The notes: generated by a model from the sequence alone, not told the origin. A DNA stretch of 64,000 bases from Amycolatopsis sp. CA-128772 (GCF_002904295.1 NZ_PPHG01000088.1:1-64000); one strand, 5' to 3'; numbered from the stretch's first letter, positions 15,542 through 24,378 are shown. Translations and numbers: made by a program.

Positions 15542-16759
15542 TCAGCGCTTCCGCTTCCCGGCCGGGCGCTGCTTCTGGATCCGGGCGGGGACGCTGGACG
15601 CGGCCGCGTACGCCTTCTCCTTGCGCAGTTCCTTCGCCAGGGCGTCGTCGTCCGAGGCGTCGAAGTCCTCGCCCGCCGCCGCCTTGCGCTCCTGGCCGGC
15701 GCGACGCTGGCGGACGCGCTCGGCCTGCTGCGCGTACTTCGGGTCGCGCATCTTGAAGTCGACCAGCAGCGGCGTCGCCAGTGCGACCGACGACAGGACG
15801 CCGACGAGGGTACCGGTGAGCTGCACCAGCGCGAGGTCCTGCAGCGTGCCCGAGCCGAGCAGCACGTACCCGACGATCAGCAGGCCGAGGATCGGCAGCA
15901 GCGCGATGAACGCCGTGTTGAACGACCGCATCAGGGTCTGGTTCAGCGCGAGGTTCGCGGCCTCGCCGTACGTGCGGCGGGTCAGGCCGAGCAGGCCGCG
16001 GGTGTTCTCGCGGACCTTGTCGAACACCACCACCGTGTCGTACAGCGAGAACCCGAGGATGGTCAGCAGGCCGATGACGGTCGCCGGGGTGACCTCGAAG
16101 CCGACCAGCGAGTACACGCCCGCGGTGACGAAGATGTCGTGCAGCAGCGAGATCAGGGCCGCCAGCGCCATCCGCCCGTCGAAGTAGATCGCCAGGAAGA
16201 TAACGACCGCGACGAGGAACACGCCGAGCGCGATCAGCGCCTTCTGCGAGATCTCCCCGCCCCACGACGCGCTCACCGCGCTGTCGGAGATGGCCTGGAC
16301 GCTGGGCTGGCCGTTGGTGCCCTTCGGGCCCAGGTCGGCGACCAGGCCCTGCTTCAGCTTGGCGACGTCGGCCGCGTTCAGCGTGTCGGTGCGGATCTGG
16401 ATGGTCGCCGCGTTGCCGGTGCCGACCTTCTGCGCCTCCGCGGCCGGGCGGCCCAGCGCCTTCTGGAACGACTCCTTGGCCTGCTCCTCGGTGATCACGC
16501 CGTGGATGCCGTCGGCCGGCATCTGGAGCTGCGTGCCGCCTTCGAACTCGATGCCGAGGTTGAAGCCGCGGAAGATCATCGAGGCGAGGCAGACGAGCAC
16601 CAGCCCCGTGAAGAAGATGTACCAGCGCTTGCGCTTGCCGACGACGTCGAACGCGCCGGTGCCGACGTACAGCCGGTGGAAGACGCTTTCCTTCTTGCCG
16701 GGCTTCGCCGCGACCTTGGCGTCGCCGTCGGCGTCCGTGCCCAGTCCTTCGACCCCCAC
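15542..16759 (-). CDS. secF: Protein translocase subunit SecF
   Basis: This 405-residue membrane protein forms, with SecD, the accessory complex that uses the proton gradient to help SecYEG release exported proteins. The first transmembrane helix (about 45–65) is followed by 'GIEFEGGTQLQMP', a periplasmic P1-type domain, and five more helices, with 'ILGFSLYDTVVVFDKVRENTRG' and 'ALNQTLMRSFNTAF' as SecF hallmarks. A long charged C-terminal tail (about residues 335–405) is typical of actinobacteria. The GTG start is one base after the secD stop. Confidence 0.96.
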   Translation of the reverse strand: MGVEGLGTDADGDAKVAAKPGKKESVFHRLYVGTGAFDVVGKRKRWYIFFTGLVLVCLASMIFRGFNLGIEFEGGTQLQMPADGIHGVITEEQAKESFQKALGRPAAEAQKVGTGNAATIQIRTDTLNAADVAKLKQGLVADLGPKGTNGQPSVQAISDSAVSASWGGEISQKALIALGVFLVAVVIFLAIYFDGRMALAALISLLHDIFVTAGVYSLVGFEVTPATVIGLLTILGFSLYDTVVVFDKVRENTRGLLGLTRRTYGEAANLALNQTLMRSFNTAFIALLPILGLLIVGYVLLGSGTLQDLALVQLTGTLVGVLSSVALATPLLVDFKMRDPKYAQQAERVRQRRAGQERKAAAGEDFDASDDDALAKELRKEKAYAAASSVPARIQKQRPAGKRKR

Positions 16760-16760
16760 G

Positions 16761-18560
16761 TCAGGCCTCCTTCACGTTCGCGCGGCCGACCGTGGTCGAC
16801 TTCTTACGCTGCGAACCCACTTGCTGCACGGCGCCGAGACCCAGGTGCCTCGGATTGGACAGGAACGCGTTCTTCGACGTGGACACCATGGCCACCAGCG
16901 GGTGCGTCACGAGGTACACGACGACCAGGTCGAGCACGGTGGACATGCCCAGGGTGAACGCGAAGCCCTGGACGTCGCCGACCGCGATGACGTACAGGAT
17001 CGCCGCGGCCAGGAAGCTCACCGCGTCGGACGCCAGGATGGTGCGCCGGGCGCGGACCCAGCCGCGCGGCACCGCGGACCGGAACGACCGGCCCTCCCGG
17101 ATCTCGTCCTTGAGCCGTTCGAAGTAGATGACGAACGAGTCGGCCGTGATGCCGATGGCGATGATCAGGCCGGCGATGCCCGCGAGGTCCAGCGTGTAGC
17201 CGATCCAGCGGCCGAGCAGCACCAGCACCGCGAACACCAGCGCGCCGGACAGGGCCAGCGACAGGATGGTGAGCACGCCGAGCAGGCGGTAGTAGAACAG
17301 GCAGTAGATGAACACCACCAGCAGGCCGATGCCGCCGGCGATCAGGCCGGCCTGCAGCGAGGCCAGGCCGAGGGTCGCCGACACCGTGGTCGCGTCCGAA
17401 GAGGCGAACGACAGCGGCAGCGAGCCGTACTTGAGGATGTCCGAGAGGTCCTTCGCCTCGGACTGGGTGAACTTGCCGGTGATCTGGGTGTTGCCGTCGA
17501 GGATGGCCACCTGGATGTTCGGCGCGGACACGACCTGCGTGTCGAGCACGAACGCGGCCTGCTGGCCGGTGTTCTTCGACGTGAAGTCCGCCCAGGTCTT
17601 GGTGCCCTCGCTCTTGAAGCTGAGGTTCACCACCCACTGGCCGCGCTGCTGGTCGTAGCCCGAGGTCGAGTCGGCGATCTCGGTGCCCGGCAGGAACTCC
17701 GGCTCCAGCAGGTACTTGTAGGTGTTGTGGTCACCGCAGGCGACCAGCGGCAGCTTCGGGTCGTCGTTGCCTTCGAGGGCGTCCTTGGCGTTCGGCGCGC
17801 AGGTCAGCGACGCCATCGCCTTGGCGACGAGCTCCTGGTTCGGCTGGCCGTCGGCCCCGATGAGCTGCGGGTTCTGGCGGACCGCCTTGGCGGCCTGGAT
17901 CTGCTGCGCGGTCTGCGCGTCGACCGAACCGTCCGCGGGGGCCGGCGCCGGGGTGGCGGCGGGCGGCGGCGTGGCGCTGCTGCTCGGCGCGGCCGGCGTG
18001 CTGCTCTGCTGCTGCGCGGGCGCGGCACCCGGGGCGCCACCGCCACCGGACTTGGTCGAGCTCGGGGCGCCGGAGGAAGCCACGGGAGCGCCCGAGGACG
18101 GCGGCGTCGAGGCCGGCGCGCCCGAGGTCGGGGTGCCGGTGGCCGGCGGCGGGGTGGTCGTCTGCGGCGGCACCACCGGCTGGGTGGCGTTCGCGACGAC
18201 CTTCCGGAAGCCGAGCTTCGCGGTCTTGCCCAGGTTCTTCGCCTGGTCGCCCTGCTCACCCGGGACCGTGATGACGACGTTGTTGCCGTCGAGGAGGACC
18301 TCGGTGCCGCTGACGCCGATCCCGTTGACGCGCCGCTCGATGATCTGGCGCGCCTGGTTCAGGGACTCGCGGGTCGGCTGGCCGCCGTCGGGAGTGCGGG
18401 CGGTGAGCGTGACCCGGGTGCCGCCCTGCAGGTCGATGCCCAGCTTCGGGGTCGGCTTGTGGTTGCCGGTGAGGAACACCAGCGCGTACAAGACGATCAC
18501 GATCAGGGCGAACAGGGCGAGATAGCGTCCCGGGCGGAGATGCCCGGCGGAAGCTGCCAC
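16761..18560 (-). CDS. secD: Protein translocase subunit SecD
   Basis: This 599-residue SecD has an N-terminal helix, then 'LGIDLQGGTRVTLTART', the P1 head domain, and a C-terminal six-helix region with 'GGIGLLVVFIYCLFYYRLLG' and 'IGITADSFVIYFERLKDE'. The periplasmic domain is interrupted by about 85 residues of Pro/Ser/Thr/Ala-rich low-complexity sequence (bases ~17,930–18,180). The chosen GTG at 18560 has GAGGAG some 11 bases upstream. The gene is followed at once by secF, but a strong hairpin separates it from yajC upstream. Confidence 0.95.
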   Translation of the reverse strand: MAASAGHLRPGRYLALFALIVIVLYALVFLTGNHKPTPKLGIDLQGGTRVTLTARTPDGGQPTRESLNQARQIIERRVNGIGVSGTEVLLDGNNVVITVPGEQGDQAKNLGKTAKLGFRKVVANATQPVVPPQTTTPPPATGTPTSGAPASTPPSSGAPVASSGAPSSTKSGGGGAPGAAPAQQQSSTPAAPSSSATPPPAATPAPAPADGSVDAQTAQQIQAAKAVRQNPQLIGADGQPNQELVAKAMASLTCAPNAKDALEGNDDPKLPLVACGDHNTYKYLLEPEFLPGTEIADSTSGYDQQRGQWVVNLSFKSEGTKTWADFTSKNTGQQAAFVLDTQVVSAPNIQVAILDGNTQITGKFTQSEAKDLSDILKYGSLPLSFASSDATTVSATLGLASLQAGLIAGGIGLLVVFIYCLFYYRLLGVLTILSLALSGALVFAVLVLLGRWIGYTLDLAGIAGLIIAIGITADSFVIYFERLKDEIREGRSFRSAVPRGWVRARRTILASDAVSFLAAAILYVIAVGDVQGFAFTLGMSTVLDLVVVYLVTHPLVAMVSTSKNAFLSNPRHLGLGAVQQVGSQRKKSTTVGRANVKEA

Positions 18561-18675
18561 GGTGCTTCGGTCTCCTCGGACGGGGTGGACCCCAACGTTG
18601 CGGTGCCCGCCCGGAGGGTTACCGGGAGGGACTGTGTGCGATTCACTCCCGGGCACGGGTATGACGGCGGACACG

Positions 18676-18709
18676 CACGCAGCACCGAGACAGTACTCGG
18701 TGCTGCGTG
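18676..18709 (-). promoter_or_regulatory. 14-bp hairpin between yajC and secD
   Basis: Arms 18676–18689 and 18696–18709 pair perfectly over 14 bp with a 6-base loop. The hairpin lies in the 217-bp gap after yajC and before secD, both on the minus strand. It may act as a terminator or attenuator setting the YajC:SecDF ratio, or as an mRNA processing site. Confidence 0.7.
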
Positions 18710-18777
18710 AGCCCGGCGTGCGAGGCCGTACCGACTTTCGTCGGGAATCCCGCCCGGCCCAGGAGTGCCGCGGACGG

Positions 18778-19185
18778 CTACTTCTTGCCGTGCTCCAGCG
18801 GCGGCGCCACCTGGGCGGTGGTCTGCGGCTCGTCGGCCTTGACGCCGGCGCCCGACTCGATGATCGACGGCTCCTCGACGGGGGCCACCGCCTCGTCGGC
18901 GGCGTCCTCCTCGGTCTCGACGACCGGCTCGACCTTCTCGCGGACCGCGAGCCGCAGCCAGGTGGTGACGACGCCGGGCGCGATCTCGATGTCGATCGTG
19001 GTGTCACCGGACGTGTCCGCGACGGTGCCGTAGAGACCGGAAGTGGTCATCACGCGGTCACCGGGCGCCAGGCTGCTCTGCAGATCCTGCTGCGCGGCCT
19101 GCTGCTTCTTCTGCTTGCGCGTGCTCATCACCAGCGGCACGGCGAGGACGAGCACGAGCAGCAGGGGCAGCAATAGCTGTTGCAT
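18778..19185 (-). CDS. yajC: Preprotein translocase subunit YajC
   Basis: This 135-residue YajC has one N-terminal transmembrane helix (LLLPLLLVLVLAVPLVM), then 'STRKQKKQQAAQQDLQSSLAPGDRVMTTSGLYGTV', the family signature, and an acidic C-terminal tail. The ATG at 19185 is preceded by GGAGA; an upstream GTG at 19206 would add seven residues without a ribosome site. YajC associates with SecDF in the inner membrane. Confidence 0.93.
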   Translation of the reverse strand: MQQLLLPLLLVLVLAVPLVMSTRKQKKQQAAQQDLQSSLAPGDRVMTTSGLYGTVADTSGDTTIDIEIAPGVVTTWLRLAVREKVEPVVETEEDAADEAVAPVEEPSIIESGAGVKADEPQTTAQVAPPLEHGKK

Positions 19186-19320
19186 GATTCTCCGTTCGAC
19201 GGACACCGGGCCCAGCCGAAATGTCCGGTTTTTGGGTATGTGCTCCGGTCAAGTGTGCCAGGTACCAGCGCGGACGCCAGCACCCACCCGCCGGTTCCGG
19301 CCGCCCGCTCCTGTTTGAAC

Positions 19321-20388
19321 TCAGTCCTGCTCGAACGGCGACGGCCCGCCCTGGTCCGGGCGCCCCGGGAGGTCCGCGGGCGGCACCATGCCGAGGTGTT
19401 CCCACGCGGTCGCGGTCGCGACGCGGCCGCGCGGGGTGCGGGCGAGCATACCGGCGCGCACCAGGTAGGGCTCGCAGACCTCTTCCACGGTGGTCGCCTC
19501 CTCCCCCACGGCCACCGCCAGCGTCGAAATGCCGACCGGCCCGCCGCCGAACGACCTGGTCAGCGCGGTGAGCACGGCCCGGTCGAGGCGGTCGAGGCCG
19601 AGCTCGTCGACGTCGTAGACGGCCAGCGCGGCCCGGGCGACCTCGAGGGTCACCTTGCCGTCGGCGCGCACCTCGGCGTAGTCGCGGACGCGCCGCAGCA
19701 GCCGGTTCGCAATCCGGGGGGTGCCCCGCGAGCGGCCGGCGATCTCCGCGCAGCCGTCGCGGTCGATCGGGATGTCGAGGATGGTCGCCGCGCGGCGGAC
19801 GACCAGCTCCAGCTCGGCGTCGGTGTAGAACTCCATCTGGCCGGTGAAGCCGAACCGGTCGCGCAGCGGGCCGGTCAGCGAACCGGACCGGGTGGTCGCG
19901 CCGACCAGCGTGAACGGCGCGATCTCCAGGGGGATGCTGGTCGCGCCCGGGCCCTTGCCGACCACGACGTCGACCCGGAAGTCCTCCATCGCCAGGTAGA
20001 GCATCTCCTCGGCGGGGCGGGCGATCCGGTGGATCTCGTCGATGAAGAGGACGTCGCCGGGGGCGAGGTTGGACAGCATCGCGGCGAGGTCGCCGGCGCG
20101 TTCCAGGGCGGGACCCGAGGTGATCCGGATGGCCGCGCCCAGCTCGGCGGCGACGATCATCGCCATCGACGTCTTGCCCAGGCCGGGTGGCCCGGACAGC
20201 AGGACGTGGTCCGGCGGCACGCCGCGCCGGCGCGCGCTTTCCAGCACCAGCTCCAGCTGCTCCCGCACGCGCGGCTGGCCGACGAACTCGTCGAGCTTGC
20301 GCGGCCGCAGGGTGCCCTCGACGTTCTCCTCGCCGGTCTGGGCCCACGCCGAGAGGGCTTCGTCATCCTCCACGGCTTCATACTCCAT
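19321..20388 (-). CDS. ruvB: Holliday junction branch-migration ATPase RuvB
   Basis: This 355-residue RuvB is the AAA+ motor that drives branch migration of Holliday junctions with RuvA. It shows Walker A 'GPPGLGKTS', Walker B 'LFIDEIHR', sensor 1 'LVGATTRSG', the arginine-finger/sensor region 'LRDRFGFTGQMEFY' and the winged-helix C-terminus 'VEEVCEPYLVRAGMLARTPRGR'. It starts 8 bp after the ruvA stop and is the last gene of a ruvCAB operon, followed by a 135-bp gap before yajC. Confidence 0.97.
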   Translation of the reverse strand: MEYEAVEDDEALSAWAQTGEENVEGTLRPRKLDEFVGQPRVREQLELVLESARRRGVPPDHVLLSGPPGLGKTSMAMIVAAELGAAIRITSGPALERAGDLAAMLSNLAPGDVLFIDEIHRIARPAEEMLYLAMEDFRVDVVVGKGPGATSIPLEIAPFTLVGATTRSGSLTGPLRDRFGFTGQMEFYTDAELELVVRRAATILDIPIDRDGCAEIAGRSRGTPRIANRLLRRVRDYAEVRADGKVTLEVARAALAVYDVDELGLDRLDRAVLTALTRSFGGGPVGISTLAVAVGEEATTVEEVCEPYLVRAGMLARTPRGRVATATAWEHLGMVPPADLPGRPDQGGPSPFEQD

Positions 20389-20396
20389 GCCCGCGC

Positions 20397-20993
20397 CTAC
20401 CGCTTCCGGCCGAGGGTGGCCAGCGCGGCCCGCAGGACGCCGGGCGTCGTGTGGCCGTCACCGTCGGCGAGCACCTTGTCGACCGCCTGCTCGGCCTGCT
20501 TGGCCGGAAAGCCGAGCCCGGCCAGCGCCTCGACGACCTCGGCGCGCAGGGCGCCGGGCGCGGTCACGGCCGGCGCGTCGCCGGTGCCGCCGAGCGCGGT
20601 GACCTTGTCGCGCAGTTCGAGGGTGAGCCGTTCGGCGCCCTTGCGGCCGATGCCGGGCACCGAGGTGAGCACGGTGATGTTGCCTTCCACCAGCGCGCCC
20701 CGCAGCTTGTCCGGGTCCAGCACGGCGAGGGTGGCCAGCGCGAGCCGCGGCCCGATCCCGGACACCGTCTGCAGCAGGCCGAACAGCTCGCGCGCGTCGG
20801 CGTCGGCGAAGCCGAACAGGGTCAGCGAGTCCTCGCGCACGATCAGCGCGGTGTGCAGGCGGGCCTCTTCGCCGCGGCGCAGCGTGGCGAGGGTCGCCGG
20901 GGTGGCCTGCACGGCGAAGCCGACCCCGCCGACCTCGACCACCACGTGGTCGAGGCCGACGATGAGGACTTCTCCGCGTACCGACGAGATCAT
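20397..20993 (-). CDS. ruvA: Holliday junction binding protein RuvA
   Basis: This 198-residue RuvA binds four-way junctions and loads RuvB. It has an N-terminal OB-fold (MISSVRGEV to LFGFAD), two helix-hairpin-helix motifs ('LLQTVSGIGPRLALATL' and 'LTSVPGIGRKGAERLTLEL') and a C-terminal RuvB-contact domain after a flexible linker. The ATG overlaps the ruvC stop by 4 bp (ATGA), and AGGAG precedes it. Confidence 0.96.
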   Translation of the reverse strand: MISSVRGEVLIVGLDHVVVEVGGVGFAVQATPATLATLRRGEEARLHTALIVREDSLTLFGFADADARELFGLLQTVSGIGPRLALATLAVLDPDKLRGALVEGNITVLTSVPGIGRKGAERLTLELRDKVTALGGTGDAPAVTAPGALRAEVVEALAGLGFPAKQAEQAVDKVLADGDGHTTPGVLRAALATLGRKR

Positions 20994-21574
20994 CGTGCTG
21001 CTCCTGGGTTCTTGGCTTGTTTCGCGGCCGCGGCGAGGCGGGCCTTGTGCGTGCGGGCCATCTCGGCCGCCCGGGCTTCGGCCTCGGCCAGCCGGGCCCG
21101 CATCGGCTCCCGCCAGAGGTGGCAGATGGCCAGGGCGAGGGCGTCCGCGGCGTCGGCCGGGTGGGGCGCGACCTCGAGGTTGAGCAGGCGCATCACCATG
21201 GCGGTGACCTGGGCCTTGTCCGCCCGGCCGGACCCGCTGACGGCGGCCTTGACCTCGCTCGGGGTGTGGAACACGACGGGCAGCCCGCGGCGGGCGGCGG
21301 CGAGCGCGACCACGCCGCCGGCCTGCGCGGTGCCCATCGCGGTCCGGACGTTGTGCTGGGCGAAGACGCGCTCGACCGCCACGGCCTGCGGCCGGTACCG
21401 GTCCATCCACCGCTCGACCTCGTCGGAGATGCCGAGCAGGCGGTGCGCCAGATCGGCGTCCGGCGGCGTCCGCACCACGTCGACGGCGACGCAGCGGACG
21501 GCCCGGCCCCTGCCGCCGTCGACCACCCCGAGGCCGCACCTGGTCAGACCGGGGTCGACCCCGAGCACCCGCAC
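20990..21574 (-). CDS. ruvC: Holliday junction resolvase RuvC
   Basis: This 194-residue RuvC endonuclease makes the symmetrical cuts that resolve Holliday junctions. The RNase H-like fold carries the acidic residues in 'VLGVDPGLTRCGLGV', 'AVAVERVFAQHN' and 'HPADAADALALAICH'. The GTG at 21574 has GGAAGGAAG upstream. The C-terminal ~25 residues form an Ala/Arg-rich helix beyond the usual fold. It heads the ruvCAB operon and diverges from the cupin gene. Confidence 0.96.
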   Translation of the reverse strand: MRVLGVDPGLTRCGLGVVDGGRGRAVRCVAVDVVRTPPDADLAHRLLGISDEVERWMDRYRPQAVAVERVFAQHNVRTAMGTAQAGGVVALAAARRGLPVVFHTPSEVKAAVSGSGRADKAQVTAMVMRLLNLEVAPHPADAADALALAICHLWREPMRARLAEAEARAAEMARTHKARLAAAAKQAKNPGAAR

Positions 21575-21649
21575 CCGTTCTTCCTTCCCGCCGCGAACAC
21601 CAGTTCGAGGTTGCAGGCTACTGGGCAGGTCTGCGGCAGGATGGGTGAC

Positions 21650-22090
21650 ATGCCGGAGCCGTCGGATTTCGTCACCCACCTGGACCTTCGGCCGCTGCCC
21701 GTGGAAGGGGGGCGGTGGGCGCAGAGCTGGCGGTCGGAGGCCGGCTCGGCGATCTACTACCTGCTCGTCGCGCCCGAGTCCTCCGCGCCGCACCGGCTGG
21801 ACCGCGTCGAGGTCTACGCCCACCACGCCGGCGCGCCGGCGGAGATGCTGCTGCTGCACCCGGACGGCTCGGTCGAGCGGCCGGTGCTCGGGACCGACGT
21901 CGCCGCCGGGGAACGGCCGCAGGTCGTGGTGCCCGCGGGGACGTGGCAGGCCACCGTCACGCGCGGGGCGTGGAGCCTGCTGGGGACGGTCGTCGTGCCG
22001 CCCTACACCGACGAGTGCGTGGAGTTCGCGGCCGCGGCGGACCTGGCGCTGCGGTACCCGGAAGCGGCCGCCGACCTGCGGAAGTTCTAG
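21650..22090 (+). CDS. DUF985-type cupin protein
   Basis: This 146-residue protein is a single cupin domain of the DUF985 type: 'GGRWAQSWRSEAGSAIYYLL', 'DRVEVYAHHAGAPAEMLLLH' and 'VVVPAGTWQATVTRGAWSLLGTVVVP'. Family members bind a metal and small ligand, but their function is mostly unknown. The ATG at 21650 is preferred over the one at 21641 because GCAGG sits at the right distance. It overlaps the convergent DUF4262 gene by 4 bp. Confidence 0.82.
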   Translation: MPEPSDFVTHLDLRPLPVEGGRWAQSWRSEAGSAIYYLLVAPESSAPHRLDRVEVYAHHAGAPAEMLLLHPDGSVERPVLGTDVAAGERPQVVVPAGTWQATVTRGAWSLLGTVVVPPYTDECVEFAAAADLALRYPEAAADLRKF

Positions 22091-22638
22091 GGGCCGTCGA
22101 CGCCGGGGGTCCAGCTTTCGGGGCGGCCGCTTTCGGTCAGCACCGGCTGCCACCGCGCGAAGCCCTCGGGCGCGTCCGGGTGCCACGGGAACTTGCCCTC
22201 GGGCGTGGCCACGATCAGCTGCAGGGCCGGGAAGTCGCCGTCCGGGTAGATGAGGAACGCCGTGCCGAAGTACTCGGGGTAGTGCCCCTTGGCGACCCGC
22301 TCCAGGACCACCGGGACGCCCTCGAAGAAGTCGTCGTAGCGGCGGCCGACCTCGAAGATTTCGCCGTTGGCGGCCCGGTCGACGTAGGCGTCGAGCAGGA
22401 CGGGCCCCATCTGCACGGGCAGCCCGACCACGACGGCCTCGGGCACGTTGTGCAGCGCCCAGGCGCAGGCGGTGAAGCAGTAGCCGGCGCCCTCGTCGTC
22501 ACCGGCGACGTCGATGACGGCGTTGCCGCGGTCCTTCGCCTGCCCCTCGATCCATTCGATGAGGCGCAGTTCTTCCGCGGACAGCTCGGCGGTGATGTCG
22601 GCGGCAGCGGCGGGGGTCGTCGAGGTCACGGCGCACAT
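22087..22638 (-). CDS. DUF4262 domain-containing protein
   Basis: This 183-residue protein contains a DUF4262-like domain: 'YCFTACAWALHNVPEAVVVGLP', 'FEGVPVVLERVAKGHYPEYFGTAFLIY', and 'FPALQLIVATPEGKFPW'. The first ~40 residues are a separate helix-rich segment. No catalytic residues can be assigned. The ATG at 22638 has AGG five bases upstream; a GTG nine bases downstream is possible. A perfect hairpin separates it from yebC upstream, so it is probably transcribed on its own. Confidence 0.8.
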   Translation of the reverse strand: MCAVTSTTPAAAADITAELSAEELRLIEWIEGQAKDRGNAVIDVAGDDEGAGYCFTACAWALHNVPEAVVVGLPVQMGPVLLDAYVDRAANGEIFEVGRRYDDFFEGVPVVLERVAKGHYPEYFGTAFLIYPDGDFPALQLIVATPEGKFPWHPDAPEGFARWQPVLTESGRPESWTPGVDGP

Positions 22639-22665
22639 TCTGCCTGACGAGCCCGCCGCAGCCCA

Positions 22666-22698
22666 GGGCCCGGGCCGGAAAGTTTCCGGCCCGGGCCC
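22666..22698 (-). terminator. Perfect hairpin after the pdxT–yebC operon
   Basis: Arms 22666–22681 and 22683–22698 are perfect 16-bp complements around one base. The hairpin lies after yebC and its 3' duplication, and just before the DUF4262 start, so it most likely ends yebC transcription. Confidence 0.8.
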
Positions 22699-22724
22699 GA
22701 AAGCGCTGCGGCATAAGGGTAGAG

Positions 22725-22859
22725 TCAGCCGACTTCGGCGAGCACCTCGTCGGAAACGTGGAATGCCACGCCGTGCGTAGACGTTCTGGACGTCGTCAGC
22801 CGACTTCGGCGAGCACCTCGTCGGAGACATCGAAGTTCGCGTAGACGTTCTGGACGTCG
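22725..22859 (-). repeat. Tandem duplication of the yebC 3' end
   Basis: The final 64 bp of yebC (22796–22859) are repeated just downstream at 22725–22795 with a few substitutions and a 7-base insertion. Both copies include the codons for VSDEVLAEVG and a stop. The downstream copy is out of use. Confidence 0.85.
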
Positions 22860-23551
22860 TCGCAGTCCTCGAGGGCGTCGATCAGCTTGAAAACCTTCTT
22901 CGCGCCGTCGACGTCCAGGGGGACGTTGACCGTCGGGAGGAAGGTGAGCTCCGCCGACTCGTACTCGAACCCGGCCTCCTGGAGCGCCTTGCGCACCGGC
23001 ACCAGGTCGCCGCCCTCGCAGACGATTTCGAAGCTCTCGTCGAGGTCGTTGACCTCTTCGGCGCCGGCGTCGAGCACCGCCATGAGGACGTCGTCCTCGG
23101 TGGCGTCGCCCTTCGGCATGATCACCACGCCCTTGCGGTTGAACATGTAGGCGACCGACCCCGGGTCGGCGAGGGAGCCGTTGTTGCGCGTGAGCGCGGT
23201 GCGGACCTCCATCGCGGCGCGGTTCTTGTTGTCGGTGAGGCACTCGATCAGCACCGCCACGCCGTTGGGGCCGTACCCCTCGTACGTGATGTCCTGCCAG
23301 TCGGCGCCCCCGGCCTCTTCACCGGCACCGCGCTTGCGGGCGCGCTCGATGTTGTCCTGCGGGACCGAGTTCTTCTTCGCCTTCTGGATGGCGTCGTAGA
23401 GCGTGGGGTTGCCGTCCGGGTCGCCACCACCGGTGCCCGTGCGGGCGGCCACCTCGATGTTCTTGATCAACCGCGCGAAGAGCTTGCCGCGCTTCGCGTC
23501 GAGGTTGGCCTTCTTGTGCTTCGTGGTGGCCCACTTGGAGTGGCCGCTCAT
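22796..23551 (-). CDS. yebC: YebC/PmpR family protein
   Basis: This 251-residue protein begins with the invariant 'MSGHSKWATTKHKKANLDAKRGK' region and contains 'YEGYGPNGVAVLIECLTDNKNR' and the C-terminal 'EDCDDVQNVYANFDVSDEVL'. The family has been described as DNA-binding transcriptional regulators and, more recently, as factors that ease ribosome stalling. It follows pdxT by 41 bp, as in mycobacteria (Rv2603c–Rv2604c). Confidence 0.95.
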   Translation of the reverse strand: MSGHSKWATTKHKKANLDAKRGKLFARLIKNIEVAARTGTGGGDPDGNPTLYDAIQKAKKNSVPQDNIERARKRGAGEEAGGADWQDITYEGYGPNGVAVLIECLTDNKNRAAMEVRTALTRNNGSLADPGSVAYMFNRKGVVIMPKGDATEDDVLMAVLDAGAEEVNDLDESFEIVCEGGDLVPVRKALQEAGFEYESAELTFLPTVNVPLDVDGAKKVFKLIDALEDCDDVQNVYANFDVSDEVLAEVG

Positions 23552-23592
23552 CTCTCCTCCATCTGTTCCGTACCCCGGCCGGGCACCGCGTC

Positions 23593-24210
23593 TCAGGCAG
23601 CCTTTCGCACGAGGTCGACGAACAGCCGGTGCACCCGCACGTCGGGCGTCAGTTCCGGGTGGAACGCGGTCGCCAGCACCGCCCCCTGCCGGACCGCGAC
23701 GATCCTAGCGGTGTCGTCCGCCACGCCGGCCACGCCGCTGACGGTGGCGAGCACCTCGACGCCGTCACCGGCCTTCTCGACCCAGGGCGCCCGGATGAAC
23801 ACGGCGTGCACTTCGTCGTCGATCCCGGCGAAGTCGAGGTCCGCCTCGAAGGAGTCGACCTGCCTGCCGAAGGCGTTCCGCCGCACGACGACGTCGAGCC
23901 CGCCGAGCTGCTGCTGGTCGGGCCGCCCGTCGAGGGTCTGCCGCGCCAGCAGGATCATCCCGGCGCAGGAGCCGAAGGCGGGCAGCCCGTCGGCGATCCG
24001 CGCTTTGAGGGGTTCCAGCAGTTCGAAGCTCTCCAGCAGCCGCGACATGGTGGTCGACTCGCCGCCGGGCAGCACCAGACCGTCCACTTCGGACAGCTCG
24101 GCCGCCCGCCGGACGGGCTTGGCCCGCGCGCCCGCGTCGGCCAGCATGGCGACGTGCTCCCGCACGGCACCCTGCATGGCGAGCACACCGATCACCGGCT
24201 CCGACGACAC
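23593..24210 (-). CDS. pdxT: PLP synthase glutaminase subunit PdxT
   Basis: This 205-residue class I glutaminase supplies ammonia to PdxS for pyridoxal 5'-phosphate synthesis. The nucleophile Cys is in 'FGSCAGMILLA', the His/Glu pair in 'TAFHPELT', and 'GLVLPGGESTTMSRL' is the PdxT signature. The GTG at 24210 has a GGGAGGT site. The partner pdxS lies 1.8 kb upstream, with azlCD and its regulator in between. Confidence 0.95.
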   Translation of the reverse strand: MSSEPVIGVLAMQGAVREHVAMLADAGARAKPVRRAAELSEVDGLVLPGGESTTMSRLLESFELLEPLKARIADGLPAFGSCAGMILLARQTLDGRPDQQQLGGLDVVVRRNAFGRQVDSFEADLDFAGIDDEVHAVFIRAPWVEKAGDGVEVLATVSGVAGVADDTARIVAVRQGAVLATAFHPELTPDVRVHRLFVDLVRKAA

Positions 24211-24318
24211 CCGACCTCCCGAAAGACCTTCCCACCAGCCTAGACGCACCACCTCGCCGCCTTACCGGCAGGTCAGCCCCCCTCACCCGTGACCAGAGAG
24301 GCATCACCCGTGACCGGA

Positions 24319-24339
24319 GGGGCATCGGGCCGATGCCCC
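24319..24339 (-). terminator. Hairpin after azlD
   Basis: A 9-bp perfect stem (24319–24327 with 24331–24339) has a 3-base loop and lies 40 bp past the azlD stop. It is flanked by two copies of CACCCGTGACC (near 24284 and 24305). Confidence 0.6.
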
Positions 24340-24378
24340 CTCAATCACGCGTCATGCCTCTTTCCGCACGCGGCCCGG

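Noticed and set aside
12541..15756. A 1071-codon open frame antisense to relA and apt
   Set aside because: Its sequence is low-complexity Arg/Asp/His and lies wholly opposite well-conserved genes.
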